Part shown: positions 25,280 through 35,133 of the stretch, in pieces
Numbering within the stretch: the stretch's first letter is position 1
Layout of the letters: the number at the start of each line of letters is the position of its first letter
Origin: Diaminobutyricimonas sp. LJ205
GTDB taxonomy: Bacteria; Actinomycetota; Actinomycetes; Actinomycetales; Microbacteriaceae
NCBI RefSeq assembly: GCF_009755725.1
Contig: NZ_CP046619.1
Span: forward strand, 1,736,001 to 1,800,000
DNA length: 64,000 nt
Direction: 5' to 3'
The notes under the pieces: model-generated
Told to the model about the DNA's origin: nothing
What the model saw: only the letters and a program-made list of their open reading frames with translations
Database searches by the model: none
Program-made: the position numbers and the translations under genes

Positions 25280-25763
25280 CGCCGGGCTGCGCGATCATCA
25301 GCCACAGGATGACGGCAAGACCGACGCCGCCGATGAGGGCGAGGGCCGTGGGGCGCCACGATGTGGCCAGAGACTCCACGACGCCTTCAGTCCCGAGACC
25401 GGCGGCCTTCTTGCGTGAGGCCTCATCCATCGTCGCGCCAGTCACGAACCGCAGGCGACGGAACGTAGGGGTGGCGATGCCGTACATGGCGCCCATGACG
25501 AGCAGAAGCAGCACGATCGAAACCCAGAGCCACCAGTCTCCCCAGAACCCACCCATGAAACCGAGCACGATGCCCGGGACGATGATGAGCAGCAGCCCCG
25601 CGTACATCAGCCCGGCGCTCCAGGAGGAGAGGTCGAGCATGGCCGCGATGCGGGCGTGTTCGACCTCCTTGCGCAGGCGGAAGGCCACCGCGACCGACGT
25701 ACCGTGACCCAGCGCGAAGACGATCACGCCGAGCACGTGCAGGAAGATCATCAGCAGGTACAT
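25275..25763 (-). CDS. DUF2269-like integral membrane protein
   Basis: 162 aa with four predicted membrane helices: YLLMIFLHVLGVIVFALGHG, AGLMYAGLLLIIVPGIVLGFM, WLWVSIVLLLLVMGAMYG and PTALALIGGVGLAVILWLMI. The layout and the MYLLMIFLHVLGVI start suggest the DUF2269 family. GAGGGG precedes the ATG at 25763. The longer ORF crosses the tRNA region and is rejected. Function unknown. Confidence 0.7.
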   Translation of the reverse strand: MYLLMIFLHVLGVIVFALGHGTSVAVAFRLRKEVEHARIAAMLDLSSWSAGLMYAGLLLIIVPGIVLGFMGGFWGDWWLWVSIVLLLLVMGAMYGIATPTFRRLRFVTGATMDEASRKKAAGLGTEGVVESLATSWRPTALALIGGVGLAVILWLMIAQPGG

Positions 25764-25860
25764 CGGTGGTCCCCTCGTCGGCGTCTGTCTGGACACGGCC
25801 TGTGAAGAGTCTCCGCGTCGATCGCTGCCGTGGCAAGGAATCTCGTGGGCGCGAGAACAG

Positions 25861-25889
25861 AAAAAGCCCCGGCCATCGGCCGGGGCTTT
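25861..25889 (-). terminator. Rho-independent terminator after tRNA-Ala
   Basis: Minus-strand arms AAAGCCCCGGCC and GGCCGGGGCTTT form a 12-bp stem with a three-base loop, followed by a short run of T. It lies directly downstream of the tRNA 3' end. Confidence 0.9.
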
Positions 25890-25894
25890 CCACG

Positions 25895-25970
25895 TGGTGG
25901 ATCTGAGGGGACTCGAACCCCTGACCCCCTGCATGCCATGCAGGTGCGCTACCAGCTGCGCCACAGACCC
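25895..25970 (-). tRNA. tRNA-Ala (anticodon GGC)
   Basis: The minus strand folds as a standard cloverleaf. The acceptor stem is GGGTCTG/CAGATCC with one G-U pair, the D arm starts GCGCAGCTGGTAGCGC, the anticodon stem CCTGC/GCAGG closes the loop ATGGCAT giving anticodon GGC, and the T arm holds GGTTCGAGTCC. The discriminator is A (25898) and CCA is encoded (25897-25895). Confidence 0.97.
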
Positions 25971-26052
25971 TTACTGTTTTCCTCTGCGTATCCCGCAGAA
26001 GCAACTCATCAAGATTACATCATCCTTGGGGGTGGTCGTGACCACTTGGGGG

Positions 26053-26095
26053 AAAGACGGATGCCCCGCGCCTGACCGGCGCGCGGCATCCGTCT
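26053..26095 (-). terminator. Terminator of the metNIQ operon
   Basis: AGACGGATGCC and GGCATCCGTCT arms (26055-26065 and 26085-26095 on the plus strand) are extended by an inner GC-rich pairing and followed on the minus strand by TTTCCCCC. It lies 12 bases past the metQ stop. Confidence 0.8.
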
Positions 26096-26106
26096 GTTCT
26101 TAGTTC

Positions 26107-26937
26107 TTACTCGACCGGGATCATCTGGTCGCCGAAAGTCTCCTCCATGTAGGCCTTGGCCTCAGCGGAGGTGAGCAGCTCGAACAGCTTGACGATGCGC
26201 GGGTCGTCCTCGAGCTCAGCGGTCGTTGCGAGCACGTTGAAGTACTTCGAGCCCTGGCCCTCGACGAGGATCGCATCCTCGAGCTTCAGCTGCGCGGGCA
26301 GCGCGAACGAGATGGTCACGAACGCCGCGTCGACATCCGGCAGCACGCCAGGCAGCGACGCGTTCTCGGCCTCGATGAACTCGAAGTCGTGCGGGTTCGC
26401 GGTGATGTCGCCGACGACGGTCGGGTTCTCGGTGGTCTCGATCAGGCCTTCCGCGGCGAGCATCTCGAGCGCACGGCCCTCGTTGGTCGGGTCATCCGGG
26501 ATGGCGATCTTCGCGCCGTCCTCGAGCTCGTCGATCGAGGTCACCTTGTCGCTGTAGAACGCGGCAACCGGCAGGTAGACCTCGCCGACGCTGACGAGGT
26601 CGGTGCCCGAGGCCTCGTTGTAGGTCTTCAGGAAGGTCGTGTTCTGGAACAGGTTGGCGTCGATGGATCCCTCGGCCAGCGCGGTGTTCGGAGTGTTGAA
26701 GTCGGTGAACTCGGTCCACTCGATGTCAAGGCCGGCGTCGGCGGCGAGGTTCTCGTCGACCCAGGTGAGCAGCTCACCGGCGGGAACCGCGAGGGCTCCG
26801 ACGTTGACGGTGCCGAGGCTGCCGTCGGCGGGAGCGGCGTCCTCGGAGGAGGTCGATGCGCAGGAGGCCAGGGCGACCGTGAGCGCGGCGGCAACAGCGG
26901 CACCAGCAAGGCGCTTGCTGCGAGTAGTGAACTGCAT
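26107..26937 (-). CDS. metQ: Methionine ABC transporter substrate-binding lipoprotein
   Basis: 276 aa. Signal peptide with lipobox (ALASC, acylated Cys near residue 26), then a NlpA/MetQ domain: VNVGALAVPAGELLTWV, TEFTDFNTPNTALAEGSIDANLFQN, IPDDPTNEGRALEMLAAEGLI and GDQMIPVE are the conserved MetQ blocks. It captures methionine outside the membrane and delivers it to MetI. The start was chosen at MQFTTRSKR because the longer ORF lacks a signal sequence at its N-terminus. Last gene of metN-metI-metQ, with a terminator after it. Confidence 0.92.
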   Translation of the reverse strand: MQFTTRSKRLAGAAVAAALTVALASCASTSSEDAAPADGSLGTVNVGALAVPAGELLTWVDENLAADAGLDIEWTEFTDFNTPNTALAEGSIDANLFQNTTFLKTYNEASGTDLVSVGEVYLPVAAFYSDKVTSIDELEDGAKIAIPDDPTNEGRALEMLAAEGLIETTENPTVVGDITANPHDFEFIEAENASLPGVLPDVDAAFVTISFALPAQLKLEDAILVEGQGSKYFNVLATTAELEDDPRIVKLFELLTSAEAKAYMEETFGDQMIPVE

Positions 26938-27016
26938 GAGTGCTTCTTTCTTCAGGGAGTGGAACCGTGTCCGTGATGCTGACTTCGGGCACGGCTGGTG
27001 GGCGGTTAGGCCCATC

Positions 27017-27773
27017 TCACGCGGGGACGTCGGCGGCTATCTTGTCCCGGACTTTCGTCGCGGGCGCACCGCCCCGGTGAGCCAAACGCCGGGCCAGCCG
27101 CGCTGCTATGCCCTGCAGGATCATGACGATCACGAAGATGATGATGATCACGGTGACCATGTGGATGACGCTGTAACGCTGGTAGCCGTACCGCAGCGCC
27201 ACCGAACCGAGTCCGCCACCGGCAACCACGCCGACCATGGCCGAGAAGTTGATGATCGAGGTGACCGTGGTCGACAGCCCCAGCACCATCGGAGCAAGGG
27301 CCTCAGGCACGAGCACCTTGGAGATGATCTGCCAGCGGGTGGCCCCCGAGGGATTCCGCGGCTTCGATCAGGCCATTGTCGACTTCCTTGATCGCGATCT
27401 CGACCATGCGGGCGAAGAACGGGATGGCCACCGCGGCCAGCGGCACAATCGCCGCCGTTGTGCCGATCGAGGTGCCGACGATCAGCCGGGTGAACGGAAT
27501 CAGCGCGACCATGAGGATCACGAACGGCACACTGCGGCCGATGTTGACGATGAAGTCGAGCACCTTGTTGAGGAAGAGGCCGACCGGGCGCGAGCCGAAC
27601 GGGCGCTCGAGGATGCCGCCAGGTTCGGTGCCGACGAGCACAACGCCGAGCGGCAGTCCGATGAGGATGGTGAAGATCAGCGCGACGAAAACCATGTACA
27701 GCGTTTCGGCGGTCGCCATCAGCAGGACTTCGAAGAGCTCCGGCCAGAATCCGGGGGCGGATGGATCGATCAT
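27017..27773 (-). pseudogene. metI: Methionine ABC transporter permease MetI, frameshifted
   Basis: The 5' part (MIDPSAPGFWPELFEVLL to NGLIEAAESLGG) and the 3' part (VPEALAPMVLGL to KIAADVPA) are both clear MetI, with GGGGLGSVALRYGYQR in the latter, but lie in different frames. The break is at the run CCCCC (27343-27347). Removing one C restores SLGATRWQIISKVLVPEAL, the expected coupling loop, and a 251-residue protein. This is either a recent mutation that would disable methionine uptake or a homopolymer error in the assembly. Start overlaps the metN stop (ATGA). Confidence 0.85.
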
Positions 27774-28762
27774 GCGGCACCTCCGACGATCTCGACGAGC
27801 AGTCCTCGGCCGCGGAGGTCTTCAATCGGGGCTGCGTTGGCCTCGGGCGAACCGGGCAGCTGCAGGCGGGTGCGCCCGGCCTGATTGCCGCCGATGGTCT
27901 CGATGACGGCGCCGAGGATGGAGACATCCAACCCGTACTCGCGCGCGAGCCGCGCAATCACCGGGCGGTCCGCGGAGCCCCCGCTGAAGGTTATGTCGAT
28001 GACGGTGTCCCCATTGTGCGACGGCACCGGGCCGAGCGGGAACAGGTCGCGTGCCAGCCGGGAGCCCGGGGTGGAGATGAGGGAGACGATGCTGCCCTGC
28101 TCGACGACACGACCGGCTTCCAGCACCGCGGCTGATTGGCAGACCGCCTTGACGACATCCATCTCATGCGTGATCAGCAGCACGGTGAGCTCGAGCTCGC
28201 GGTTGATCGTCTTGATCAGGTCGAGGATGGACCGTGTGGTCTCCGGGTCGAGGGCGGATGTCGCCTCGTCGGAGAGCAGGACGCGCGGTTTGCCTGCGAG
28301 AGCCCGGGCGATGCCGACTCGCTGCTTCTGTCCGCCGGACAGTTCCTCGGGATAGGAGTTCGCCTTTGCGGCGAGACCGACCAGGTCGAGCATCTCCAGC
28401 GACCGGCGGCGGCGTTCAGCCGTGGGCACGCCGGTGATCTCGAGGCCGAGTTCGACGTTGCCGAGCACAGTGCGTCCGCTCAGCAGGTTGAAGTGCTGGA
28501 AGACCATGCCGATCTTCTTCCGCGCGTGCCGCAGCTCGGTCGAGGAGAGCGCAGTGAGATCCTGCCCGTCGACGGTGATGCTGCCGCTGTCCGGGCGTTC
28601 GAGCAGGTTGACGTGCCGGATGAGCGTGGACTTGCCCGCGCCGCTCTGGCCGATGACTCCGAAGATCTCGCCCTCCGCTACCTCCAGGCTGACGTCGTCG
28701 AGCGCGGTCACGGCCGACGCGCCAGACCCGTAGGTCTTGGAGACGTGGGAGATGGAGATCAC
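27770..28762 (-). CDS. metN: Methionine ABC transporter ATP-binding protein
   Basis: 330 aa from the GTG at 28762 (VISISHVSKTYG); an alternative GTG at 28807 adds 15 residues that do not match the family. Walker A is GQSGAGKST, signature LSGGQKQR, Walker B VLLSDEATSALDP, H-loop LITHEMD. The C-terminal ~90 residues form the NIL domain (DITFSGGSADRPVIARLAREYG), which in E. coli MetN binds methionine and shuts transport down. Heads metN-metI-metQ. No known SAM riboswitch motif is seen upstream. Confidence 0.92.
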   Translation of the reverse strand: MISISHVSKTYGSGASAVTALDDVSLEVAEGEIFGVIGQSGAGKSTLIRHVNLLERPDSGSITVDGQDLTALSSTELRHARKKIGMVFQHFNLLSGRTVLGNVELGLEITGVPTAERRRRSLEMLDLVGLAAKANSYPEELSGGQKQRVGIARALAGKPRVLLSDEATSALDPETTRSILDLIKTINRELELTVLLITHEMDVVKAVCQSAAVLEAGRVVEQGSIVSLISTPGSRLARDLFPLGPVPSHNGDTVIDITFSGGSADRPVIARLAREYGLDVSILGAVIETIGGNQAGRTRLQLPGSPEANAAPIEDLRGRGLLVEIVGGAA

Positions 28763-28849
28763 GAGGTGGAGCCTTGCAGTCGATCGGTTGGGAAGTGGCG
28801 CGGTCACGCACCCTCGGGCGACAGCGAATCCGGCATACAGCCGACGTCC

Positions 28850-28855
28850 ATTATC
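28850..28855 (-). promoter_or_regulatory. Possible -10 box upstream of metN
   Basis: GATAAT in TGAGATAATGG on the minus strand lies about 88 bases before the chosen metN start, in the gap to rsfS. No convincing -35. Confidence 0.35.
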
Positions 28856-28909
28856 TCAGAGCGGTTCGGCACGGCTCATCCGGGTTACGGATTGTTGCCA
28901 GCTGGCGGC

Positions 28910-29302
28910 TCAGTCGGCCGGCTGCTCCGCGGTTTCGGCCGCCTGCAGCTCCAGCGGGATCACCGGGCAGTCCTTCCACAGGCGCTCGAGCGAGTAATAC
29001 ATGCGGTCTTCTTCGTGGAAGACGTGCACCACCAGGTCGCCGAAGTCGATGAGGACCCAACGTCCCTCGGCGCGACCCTCGCGGCGGAGCGGCTTGGCGT
29101 CGGCGAGTTCGAGCAGCTTGTCTTCGATCTCGCCGGCGATTGCGAGCACGTTGCGCTCATTGCGTCCGGTGACAAGCAGGAAGGCGTCGGTGAGGGGCAG
29201 TGGACCGGTCACGTCGAGCGCGACCAGGTCGGTGCCCTGCTTGGCGTCAGCGGCGGCTGCCGCGATTTTCAATAGGTTGAGCGCGTGCTCTGATGCAGTC
29301 AC
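28910..29302 (-). CDS. rsfS: Ribosomal silencing factor RsfS
   Basis: 130 aa. LKIAAAAADAKQGTDLVALDV, DAFLLVTGRNERNVLAIAGEIEDKL and GRWVLIDFGDLVVHVFHEEDRMYYSLERLW are diagnostic of RsfS/Iojap. The protein binds uL14 and blocks 30S-50S joining in starved cells. GTG start at 29302 with AAGGA just upstream. It is downstream of nadD in the housekeeping cluster, as in most bacteria, with a single hypothetical gene between. Confidence 0.93.
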   Translation of the reverse strand: MTASEHALNLLKIAAAAADAKQGTDLVALDVTGPLPLTDAFLLVTGRNERNVLAIAGEIEDKLLELADAKPLRREGRAEGRWVLIDFGDLVVHVFHEEDRMYYSLERLWKDCPVIPLELQAAETAEQPAD

Positions 29303-29348
29303 AGGTTCCTTGGGGAGTGGGGCAGGCGATTGGACATCGGGGATGTCG

Positions 29349-30605
29349 CTAGAAGGTACCGCTCAGGAAACCGACGACGACGAGGCCGACGACGACAACC
29401 GCGAGGGCAGAGGCGGTGACCGCGAGCACGGCGAGCATTTTGTTGCCATTGCTCGGGCGCTTCGCCTGGATCATGCCGCGGGTGGCGGTGTGGGTACTGA
29501 CCGCCCGGCTGGCGCGCACGGGAGTCGAGTTGGTGGCGCTGACCGACCGGTCCTCTTCATCGAGCAGCCGGTCCACCTCGATGCCGTCGAGACCCGAGTG
29601 CTCCGCGGTGCTGATTCCGTAGCCGCGCGGAAGGTCCATGCTGCCGGTGATCAGGATTTCACCGGTGCCGTCCAACGCACGGGGCAGGTCGGAGTGGGTC
29701 GGGATCGAGGGCAACACGAGGGCGCTGGGCGCGTAATGCGAGCTGCCGCCGTCGTGCGCGATGAGGCTGTCGAAGTCCGGGGCCGGGGTCTTGGCTGCCG
29801 CCGGGGCTGGTGCTGGTGCTGGCGCAGGCGCCTTGGGTGCTGCCGGGGCGGACCCCTGGACGAGCGGGACCGGAGCCTGCGGCACGATCTTCGGCACCGG
29901 CTCGGCCCGCGGCGCAACCCGCTCGGGGACGTGGGGTTCCGGGGTCGGCGGGGCGGCCGGGGTCGGGCTCGGCGCCGCCGGCTGGCCGGTCGGGATCGCC
30001 GCCGGCGGAACCGGCAAGGCAGGGGTCGGCACGCTGAGCGGAGCGCCCAGACCGCTGGATGCCGGCTTCTGCGGCTCGATCAGCTGCGGCGGGGCGCTGT
30101 TCTCGGCCGCTGCCTGGGCTTCACGCAGGGCCCGCAACTCGCGACGGGTCATCGTCCGGTCAGGGGCGTTGAGGTTGTCAGGCGTCGTTTGCTCTTCGCG
30201 CTGGGGTGGAACAGGCTGCGCGGCGCGTTGCTGGCTGCCGTCCCCTGAACGCAGCGCGCTCGGGACCGAGGACACGATCGGAGCGGCCGCTTGTGTGCGG
30301 TAGTTCAGCGGCGCGCCGTCGTCGGTGGGTGCCGACTGGGCAGGAATCGTGCCGGGGCTGCGGCGTCCCTCGGGACTGAAGTCACGAATCCGGTAGCCGG
30401 CGACCTGGGGCAGCGTGGTGGTGACGTGGTCAACGGGCTCCGGCAATCCGGCCGGAGCGGGCGCGTCTGCCGGTGCATCCGTCTGCGCCGTCGGATCCTG
30501 GCTGCGCTCCAAGGCGTCACGAAGGTCGCGCTCCGCAGCTTGGCCACGTTCGCTTTCTCGTGCGGCTCGCCGACTCATCGGCGGCCGATCCTGGTACGTC
30601 GTCAC
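29349..30605 (-). CDS. Pro/Ala-rich protein with one C-terminal membrane anchor, function unknown
   Basis: 418 aa. The first ~300 residues are low complexity (runs of Pro-Ala such as [12 protein letters not shown]), hydrophilic and probably disordered. The only hydrophobic helix is at the end ([25 protein letters not shown]), so it is a tail-anchored protein with the bulk in the cytoplasm. The GTG at 30605 overlaps the nadD stop (GTGA) with GGAGA seven bases upstream; the longer ORF lies inside nadD. Its place between nadD and rsfS suggests a conserved local role that is not known. Confidence 0.65.
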   Translation of the reverse strand: MTTYQDRPPMSRRAARESERGQAAERDLRDALERSQDPTAQTDAPADAPAPAGLPEPVDHVTTTLPQVAGYRIRDFSPEGRRSPGTIPAQSAPTDDGAPLNYRTQAAAPIVSSVPSALRSGDGSQQRAAQPVPPQREEQTTPDNLNAPDRTMTRRELRALREAQAAAENSAPPQLIEPQKPASSGLGAPLSVPTPALPVPPAAIPTGQPAAPSPTPAAPPTPEPHVPERVAPRAEPVPKIVPQAPVPLVQGSAPAAPKAPAPAPAPAPAAAKTPAPDFDSLIAHDGGSSHYAPSALVLPSIPTHSDLPRALDGTGEILITGSMDLPRGYGISTAEHSGLDGIEVDRLLDEEDRSVSATNSTPVRASRAVSTHTATRGMIQAKRPSNGNKMLAVLAVTASALAVVVVGLVVVGFLSGTF

Positions 30606-31204
30606 GTAGTTCTCCGGTAGAGATGATGCTTGGAGATGTATTGGACTACACCGTCTGGTACGAGGTACCAGACGGGATACCCCCGACTCACTCGGTTCCG
30701 GCAATCGGTGGACGATATCGCCAGCGCGGGAACCTCAAGAGAGCTTACGCCGTGAGTAGGTAATCCGCTAATGCTGAGCTGGTGCCCTGGCCGGGACACT
30801 GCGACGAAATGGGCAAGGTTCCAGAGTTCGTCCTTGTCTTTCCAGTCGATGATCTGGGCGATCGCATCCGCTCCGGAGATGAAGAACAGGTCCGCGTCCG
30901 GCCGTTCGAGTCTCAGGTCACGCAGCGTGTCGATGGTGTAGGTCGGCCCGGTGCGGTCGAGATCGACTCGGCTGACCGTGAACCGTGGATTCGCCGCGGT
31001 GGCGATCACGGTCATCAGGTAGCGGTGCTCCCCCGATGTCACGCTCGGCTTCATCCACGGCTGCCCGGTCGGCACGAAGATGACCTCGTCGAGGTCGAAC
31101 TGCTGCTGGACCTCGCTGGCGGCGACGAGGTGACCGTGGTGGATCGGATCGAAGGTTCCGCCCATCACCCCGATGCGTGGACGTCGCTTCTCCGTGTCCG
31201 TCAT
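30602..31204 (-). CDS. nadD: Nicotinate-nucleotide adenylyltransferase
   Basis: 200 aa. [18 protein letters not shown] is the nucleotidyltransferase motif with the HxGH catalytic histidines, and [12 protein letters not shown] the second ISSTxxR motif. The enzyme makes deamido-NAD precursor from NaMN and ATP in NAD synthesis. Length is normal. The downstream Pro-rich gene overlaps by four bases. Confidence 0.95.
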   Translation of the reverse strand: MTDTEKRRPRIGVMGGTFDPIHHGHLVAASEVQQQFDLDEVIFVPTGQPWMKPSVTSGEHRYLMTVIATAANPRFTVSRVDLDRTGPTYTIDTLRDLRLERPDADLFFISGADAIAQIIDWKDKDELWNLAHFVAVSRPGHQLSISGLPTHGVSSLEVPALAISSTDCRNRVSRGYPVWYLVPDGVVQYISKHHLYRRTT

Positions 31205-31219
31205 GAAACGGGCGTCGCC

Positions 31220-31414
31220 TTAGTGGCGAGTGTGCTGGTCGTGCTTGGCAGCCTTGTCGCGGTGCCGGTTGGCCACGTCGCGGTAGCTGAAGGTCACCAT
31301 TCCGAGCACGATGAACAGCAGCGCCATGATGCCGCCGATGACGGGCGCCGGGACGATGAGCGGGGCAAGCTCGTGTTCCGTGGACGCGGTAACAATGGTG
31401 GCAAGCAGCGACAT
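31220..31414 (-). CDS. Small single-pass membrane protein
   Basis: 64 aa. Starts MSLLATIVTAS at 31414 with GGAG upstream; the longer ORF lies inside proA. One membrane helix (PVIGGIMALLFIVLGMVTFS) is followed by a basic His-rich tail. It lies between proA and nadD on the same strand. Function unknown. Confidence 0.65.
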   Translation of the reverse strand: MSLLATIVTASTEHELAPLIVPAPVIGGIMALLFIVLGMVTFSYRDVANRHRDKAAKHDQHTRH

Positions 31415-31445
31415 GGTGGTTTCTCCGTTCAAAGCTTTCTCAATT

Positions 31446-32714
31446 CTATGCGCGAACCTGGCCGGCGCCTCGCACGACCCACTTGGTGCTGGTGAGTTCG
31501 GCGAGGCCCATCGGGCCGCGGGCGTGCAACTTCTGGGTCGAGATCCCGACCTCGGCACCGAAGCCGAACTCGCCACCGTCGGTGAAGCGGGTGGATGCGT
31601 TCACCATCACCACGGCGGAATCGATCTCGGCGAGGAAGCGTTCGCTGTTCTGGATGTCGCCGGTCACGATGGATTCGGTGTGTCCTGTCGAGTACCGCCG
31701 GATGTGGTCGATGGCCTCGTCGAGCGAGTCGACGATCTTCACCGACACGTCCAGCGACATGTACTCCGTTGACCAGTCTTCTTCGGTCGCCGGTACAGCG
31801 TCCGGGAACAGGTTGCGGGTGTCGTCGTCGCCGTGCACGGTGACGGATGCCTCGCGCAGAGCCTGCAGCACGTCGGGCAGCAGGCGGTCGGCCGCGGCGC
31901 GGTGCACCAGCACGGTTTCCACCGCGTTGCAGACGCTGGGCCGCTGCACCTTCGCGTTCCGCACGATGTCGACGGCCCAGTCGCGGTTGGCGGTCTCGTC
32001 GATGAAGATGTGCACGACGCCCGCGCCGGTTTCGATGACCGGAACCTTGGATTCGGTGACGACGGTGTTGATCAGGTTGGCGCTGCCTCGCGGGATGAGC
32101 ACGTCAACGTAACCGCGTGCCTGCATGAGCTGCTTCGCGCCGTCGCGCCCGAACTCGTCGATGGTCTGTACGGCGGCGGCGGGGAGCCCGCTTGCGGTGA
32201 GCGCTTCCTGAATGATCTCGACCAGCACCCGGTTGGTGTTCTCGGCCGCGTGCCCGCCGCGTAGCACGACCGCGTTGCCGCTCTTCAGGGCGAGGGCGGC
32301 GATGTCGATCGTCACGTTCGGACGCGCTTCGTAGATCGCCCCGATCACGCCGAACGGCACGCGCACCTCGGTGATCGACAGTCCGTTCGGCAGTACCTTG
32401 CCGCGTACCGTCTCGCCGACCGGGTCGGTCAGCGCGGCAATGTCCTCGACGGCTGCGGCGAGCGACTCGAGCCGGGCGGCATCAAGCCGCAGGCGATCCT
32501 GCAGTCCGGTGCTGAGCCCCTCGTTGCGACCGTTCGACAGGTCGAGCTCGTTGGCGGGCACCACCCGCGAAGCGCCCTCGCGCACGTGCGTGGCAATCGC
32601 GAGCAGGGCGGCGTTCTTCTGAGCGGGAGTCAGGGTTGCCAGCATCCGGGAGGCGGAGCGCGCAGCGTCGAGCTTGTCGATCATGGACGGCACGGCGAGG
32701 ACAGTTTCAGGCAC
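31446..32714 (-). CDS. proA: Glutamate-5-semialdehyde dehydrogenase
   Basis: 422 aa. VPFGVIGAIYEARPNVT, ALKSGNAVVLRGG and the active-site Cys in QRPSVCNAVETVLVH identify gamma-glutamyl phosphate reductase, the second step of proline synthesis. GTG start at 32714 is six bases after TAAACT, so proA can also be made from its own leaderless mRNA, beginning where proB ends. Confidence 0.94.
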   Translation of the reverse strand: MPETVLAVPSMIDKLDAARSASRMLATLTPAQKNAALLAIATHVREGASRVVPANELDLSNGRNEGLSTGLQDRLRLDAARLESLAAAVEDIAALTDPVGETVRGKVLPNGLSITEVRVPFGVIGAIYEARPNVTIDIAALALKSGNAVVLRGGHAAENTNRVLVEIIQEALTASGLPAAAVQTIDEFGRDGAKQLMQARGYVDVLIPRGSANLINTVVTESKVPVIETGAGVVHIFIDETANRDWAVDIVRNAKVQRPSVCNAVETVLVHRAAADRLLPDVLQALREASVTVHGDDDTRNLFPDAVPATEEDWSTEYMSLDVSVKIVDSLDEAIDHIRRYSTGHTESIVTGDIQNSERFLAEIDSAVVMVNASTRFTDGGEFGFGAEVGISTQKLHARGPMGLAELTSTKWVVRGAGQVRA

Positions 32715-32718
32715 GGCC

Positions 32719-33525
32719 CTAGTTTATCGGCATGTCCGCTTCAGCCGCGGCGAACCAGGTGCCGACCATCTCGCCGCTGAGCGCGCGCATGACGTCTCCG
32801 GTCGACGCGAGCAGCACGGGGGTGCCCCGGTGGGCGGCGTGCTTGGCAGCGGCGATCTTGGTGCCTGCTCCCCCGGTGCCGACGCCGGCGGCGCCGATGT
32901 CGCCGAGTTCGATGCCGCCGAGATCGTCGTCGATCGGCACCTCGGTGATCCGGGTGGCACCCGGCTCGTGCGGCGGTTTCGTGTAGAGCGCGTCGACGTC
33001 GCTGAGCAGCACCAGAGCGTCTGCACGGATCAGTTCGGAGACGAGCGCGGCGAGCCGGTCGTTGTCACCGAATCGGATCTCGTGGGTTGCCACGGTGTCG
33101 TTCTCGTTGACGATGGGCAGGATGCGCAGGGCGAGCAGCCGATCCATTGCGCGTTGCGCGTTGCCGCGGGATGTCGCCTGCTCGAGGTCCCCTGCGGTCA
33201 GGAGCACCTGGCCGGCGACGATTCCGTAGCGGCGCAGGCTCTCCTGATACCGGTAGATCAGCACGTTCTGGCCGACGGCAGCGGCGGCCTGCTGGGTCGC
33301 GAGGTCATCGGGGCGGCCGTCGAGCTTCAGGAACGGGATGCCGGTGGCGATCGCGCCCGAGGACACCAGCACAACCTCGGTGCCGCGCGCGTGGGCGACG
33401 GCCAGAGCGTCGACGAGCGGGCCGATCTGGGTGACGTTGGGGCCACTGATCGAGGATGAACCGACCTTGACGACGATGCGGCGAGCCTGGGTGAGTTGCT
33501 CCCGGCTGGTCAGGGTTTCAGTCAT
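32719..33525 (-). CDS. proB: Glutamate 5-kinase
   Basis: 268 aa. [52 protein letters not shown] and [26 protein letters not shown] are the amino-acid-kinase motifs of ProB. The protein ends without a C-terminal PUA domain, the short form also known in some bacteria. It phosphorylates glutamate for proline synthesis and is usually feedback-inhibited by proline. The start overlaps the obg stop by eight bases. Confidence 0.93.
   Translation of the reverse strand: MTETLTSREQLTQARRIVVKVGSSSISGPNVTQIGPLVDALAVAHARGTEVVLVSSGAIATGIPFLKLDGRPDDLATQQAAAAVGQNVLIYRYQESLRRYGIVAGQVLLTAGDLEQATSRGNAQRAMDRLLALRILPIVNENDTVATHEIRFGDNDRLAALVSELIRADALVLLSDVDALYTKPPHEPGATRITEVPIDDDLGGIELGDIGAAGVGTGGAGTKIAAAKHAAHRGTPVLLASTGDVMRALSGEMVGTWFAAAEADMPIN
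32721..32726 (-). promoter_or_regulatory. -10 box (TAAACT) for leaderless proA
   Basis: TAAACT on the minus strand ends six bases before the proA GTG and overlaps the proB stop codon. Confidence 0.45.
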
Positions 33526-35035
33526 CCGTGCCCGGTTCCTCCTCGCGCCACAGCCCAGCTTCCTTCTCGCGCGCCAGCTCGGCGCGGGCCTCGGCCTTTG
33601 CATCCATTCGGTCGAGGTAGTCCTCGCGACGCTTCGCCCGCGTTGCGCGGGGGCTGCCGCCGAGCCGGTCGTCGCTGCCGCGTGGGCCGGTCATGAGTTC
33701 CGCAGTCGAAGTGAGTGTCGGCTCCCAGTCGAACACGATGCCCGATCCCTCGCCGATGACCACGGTCGAGCCGGCAACCGCGCCGGCTCGGAACAGTTCG
33801 TCCTCGACGCCGATCTTCGCCAGCCGGTCCGCGAGAAAGCCGACGGCCTCATCGTTGGTGAAGTCGGTCTGCGCGACCCAGCGTTCCGGCTTCTCGCCGA
33901 GGATCCGGTAGACGTTGCCGTAGGTGCCGCCTTCGACGCGGACGATGAACGGCTTCTCATTGACGGCGCGGGGCCGGATCACGATCCGCTCTAGGGCGGG
34001 CTGGGCAGCCTTCTGAGCCCGGTCCTCCTCAACGAGGGCGGCCAGGGCGAAGGACAGCTCCCGCAGGCCTTCGCGGCTGACGGCGCTGATCTCGAACACG
34101 CGGTACCCGCGACGTTCAAGCTCGGGGCGCACGAAGTCGGCGAGTTCGCGACCGTCCGGGACGTCGACCTTGTTCAGGGCGACCAGCTGCGGGCGTTCCA
34201 GCAGCGGGGTCTGCCCCTCAGGGACCGGGTAGGCGCGCAGCTCCTCGAGGATGATGTCGAGGTCGCTGATGGGGTCGCGACCGGGCTCGAGCGTCGCAGT
34301 GTCGAGCACGTGCAGCAGGGCGGTGCAGCGTTCGACGTGGCGCAGGAACTCCAGGCCGAGACCCTTTCCTTCGCTCGCGCCCTCAATCAGTCCGGGGACA
34401 TCGGCAACCGTGAACCGGGTCGACCCGGACTCGACGACACCGAGGTTCGGATGCAGGGTGGTGAACGGGTAATCGGCGATCTTCGGCTTGGCTGCCGAGA
34501 TCGCGGCGATCAGGCTGGACTTGCCCGCGCTCGGGAAACCGACCAGCGCAATATCCGCAACCGTCTTCAACTCGAGCTGGACGTCGCCCTGCCAGCCCGG
34601 GGTGCCGAGCAGCGCGAATCCGGGCGCCTTGCGCTTGGTGCTGGACAGGGCAGCGTTGCCGAGTCCGCCGATTCCGCCCGGAGCGACGACGAAGCGCATG
34701 CCGGGCTCGTTCATGTCGATGAGTTCTTCGCCGTCGGCGCTCTTCACGACCGTGCCAACCGGCACGGGCAGCACGAGTTCTTCGCCGGTGTGGCCGCTGC
34801 GGTGATCGCCCATGCCGAAGCCGCCGTTCTCGGAACTGCGGTGCGGGGCGCGGTGGTAGCCGAGCAGGGTGGTGACCTGCGGGTCACTGATCAGCACGAT
34901 GTCACCGCCGTGGCCGCCATTGCCGCCGTCGGGGCCGGCGAGCGGCTTGAACTTCTCCCTGCGAACGGAGACACATCCGTTACCGCCGTTGCCGGCGCGC
35001 AGATGCAAGGTCACATGGTCAACGAACGTGGCCAT
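33518..35035 (-). CDS. obg: GTPase Obg/CgtA
   Basis: 505 aa. The Gly-rich Obg fold occupies residues 1-158 ([18 protein letters not shown]). The G domain follows with GFPSAGKSS (G1), [10 protein letters not shown] (switch I), DVPGLIEGA (G3) and NKVD (G4). An OCT domain is next, then an acidic/basic tail. Obg is needed for 50S assembly and the stringent response. AAGGAG lies seven bases upstream of the ATG. A terminator separates it from rpmA, yet the gap is short, so read-through is possible. Confidence 0.96.
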   Translation of the reverse strand: MATFVDHVTLHLRAGNGGNGCVSVRREKFKPLAGPDGGNGGHGGDIVLISDPQVTTLLGYHRAPHRSSENGGFGMGDHRSGHTGEELVLPVPVGTVVKSADGEELIDMNEPGMRFVVAPGGIGGLGNAALSSTKRKAPGFALLGTPGWQGDVQLELKTVADIALVGFPSAGKSSLIAAISAAKPKIADYPFTTLHPNLGVVESGSTRFTVADVPGLIEGASEGKGLGLEFLRHVERCTALLHVLDTATLEPGRDPISDLDIILEELRAYPVPEGQTPLLERPQLVALNKVDVPDGRELADFVRPELERRGYRVFEISAVSREGLRELSFALAALVEEDRAQKAAQPALERIVIRPRAVNEKPFIVRVEGGTYGNVYRILGEKPERWVAQTDFTNDEAVGFLADRLAKIGVEDELFRAGAVAGSTVVIGEGSGIVFDWEPTLTSTAELMTGPRGSDDRLGGSPRATRAKRREDYLDRMDAKAEARAELAREKEAGLWREEEPGTDD

Positions 35036-35092
35036 GGCACCGCTCCTTCAATGGTCGATCGCCGTGACGGATGCCACGGCTATAGAAACACC

Positions 35093-35113
35093 AAAGGCGA
35101 GCCGAAGCTCGCC
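35093..35113 (-). terminator. TTCG-loop terminator between rpmA and obg
   Basis: On the minus strand GGCGAGC-TTCG-GCTCGCC is followed by TTTGGTGTTT. It should end most rplU-rpmA transcripts and leave some read-through into obg. Confidence 0.8.
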
Positions 35114-35133
35114 CCTGGAGTGAAACAAGAAAA

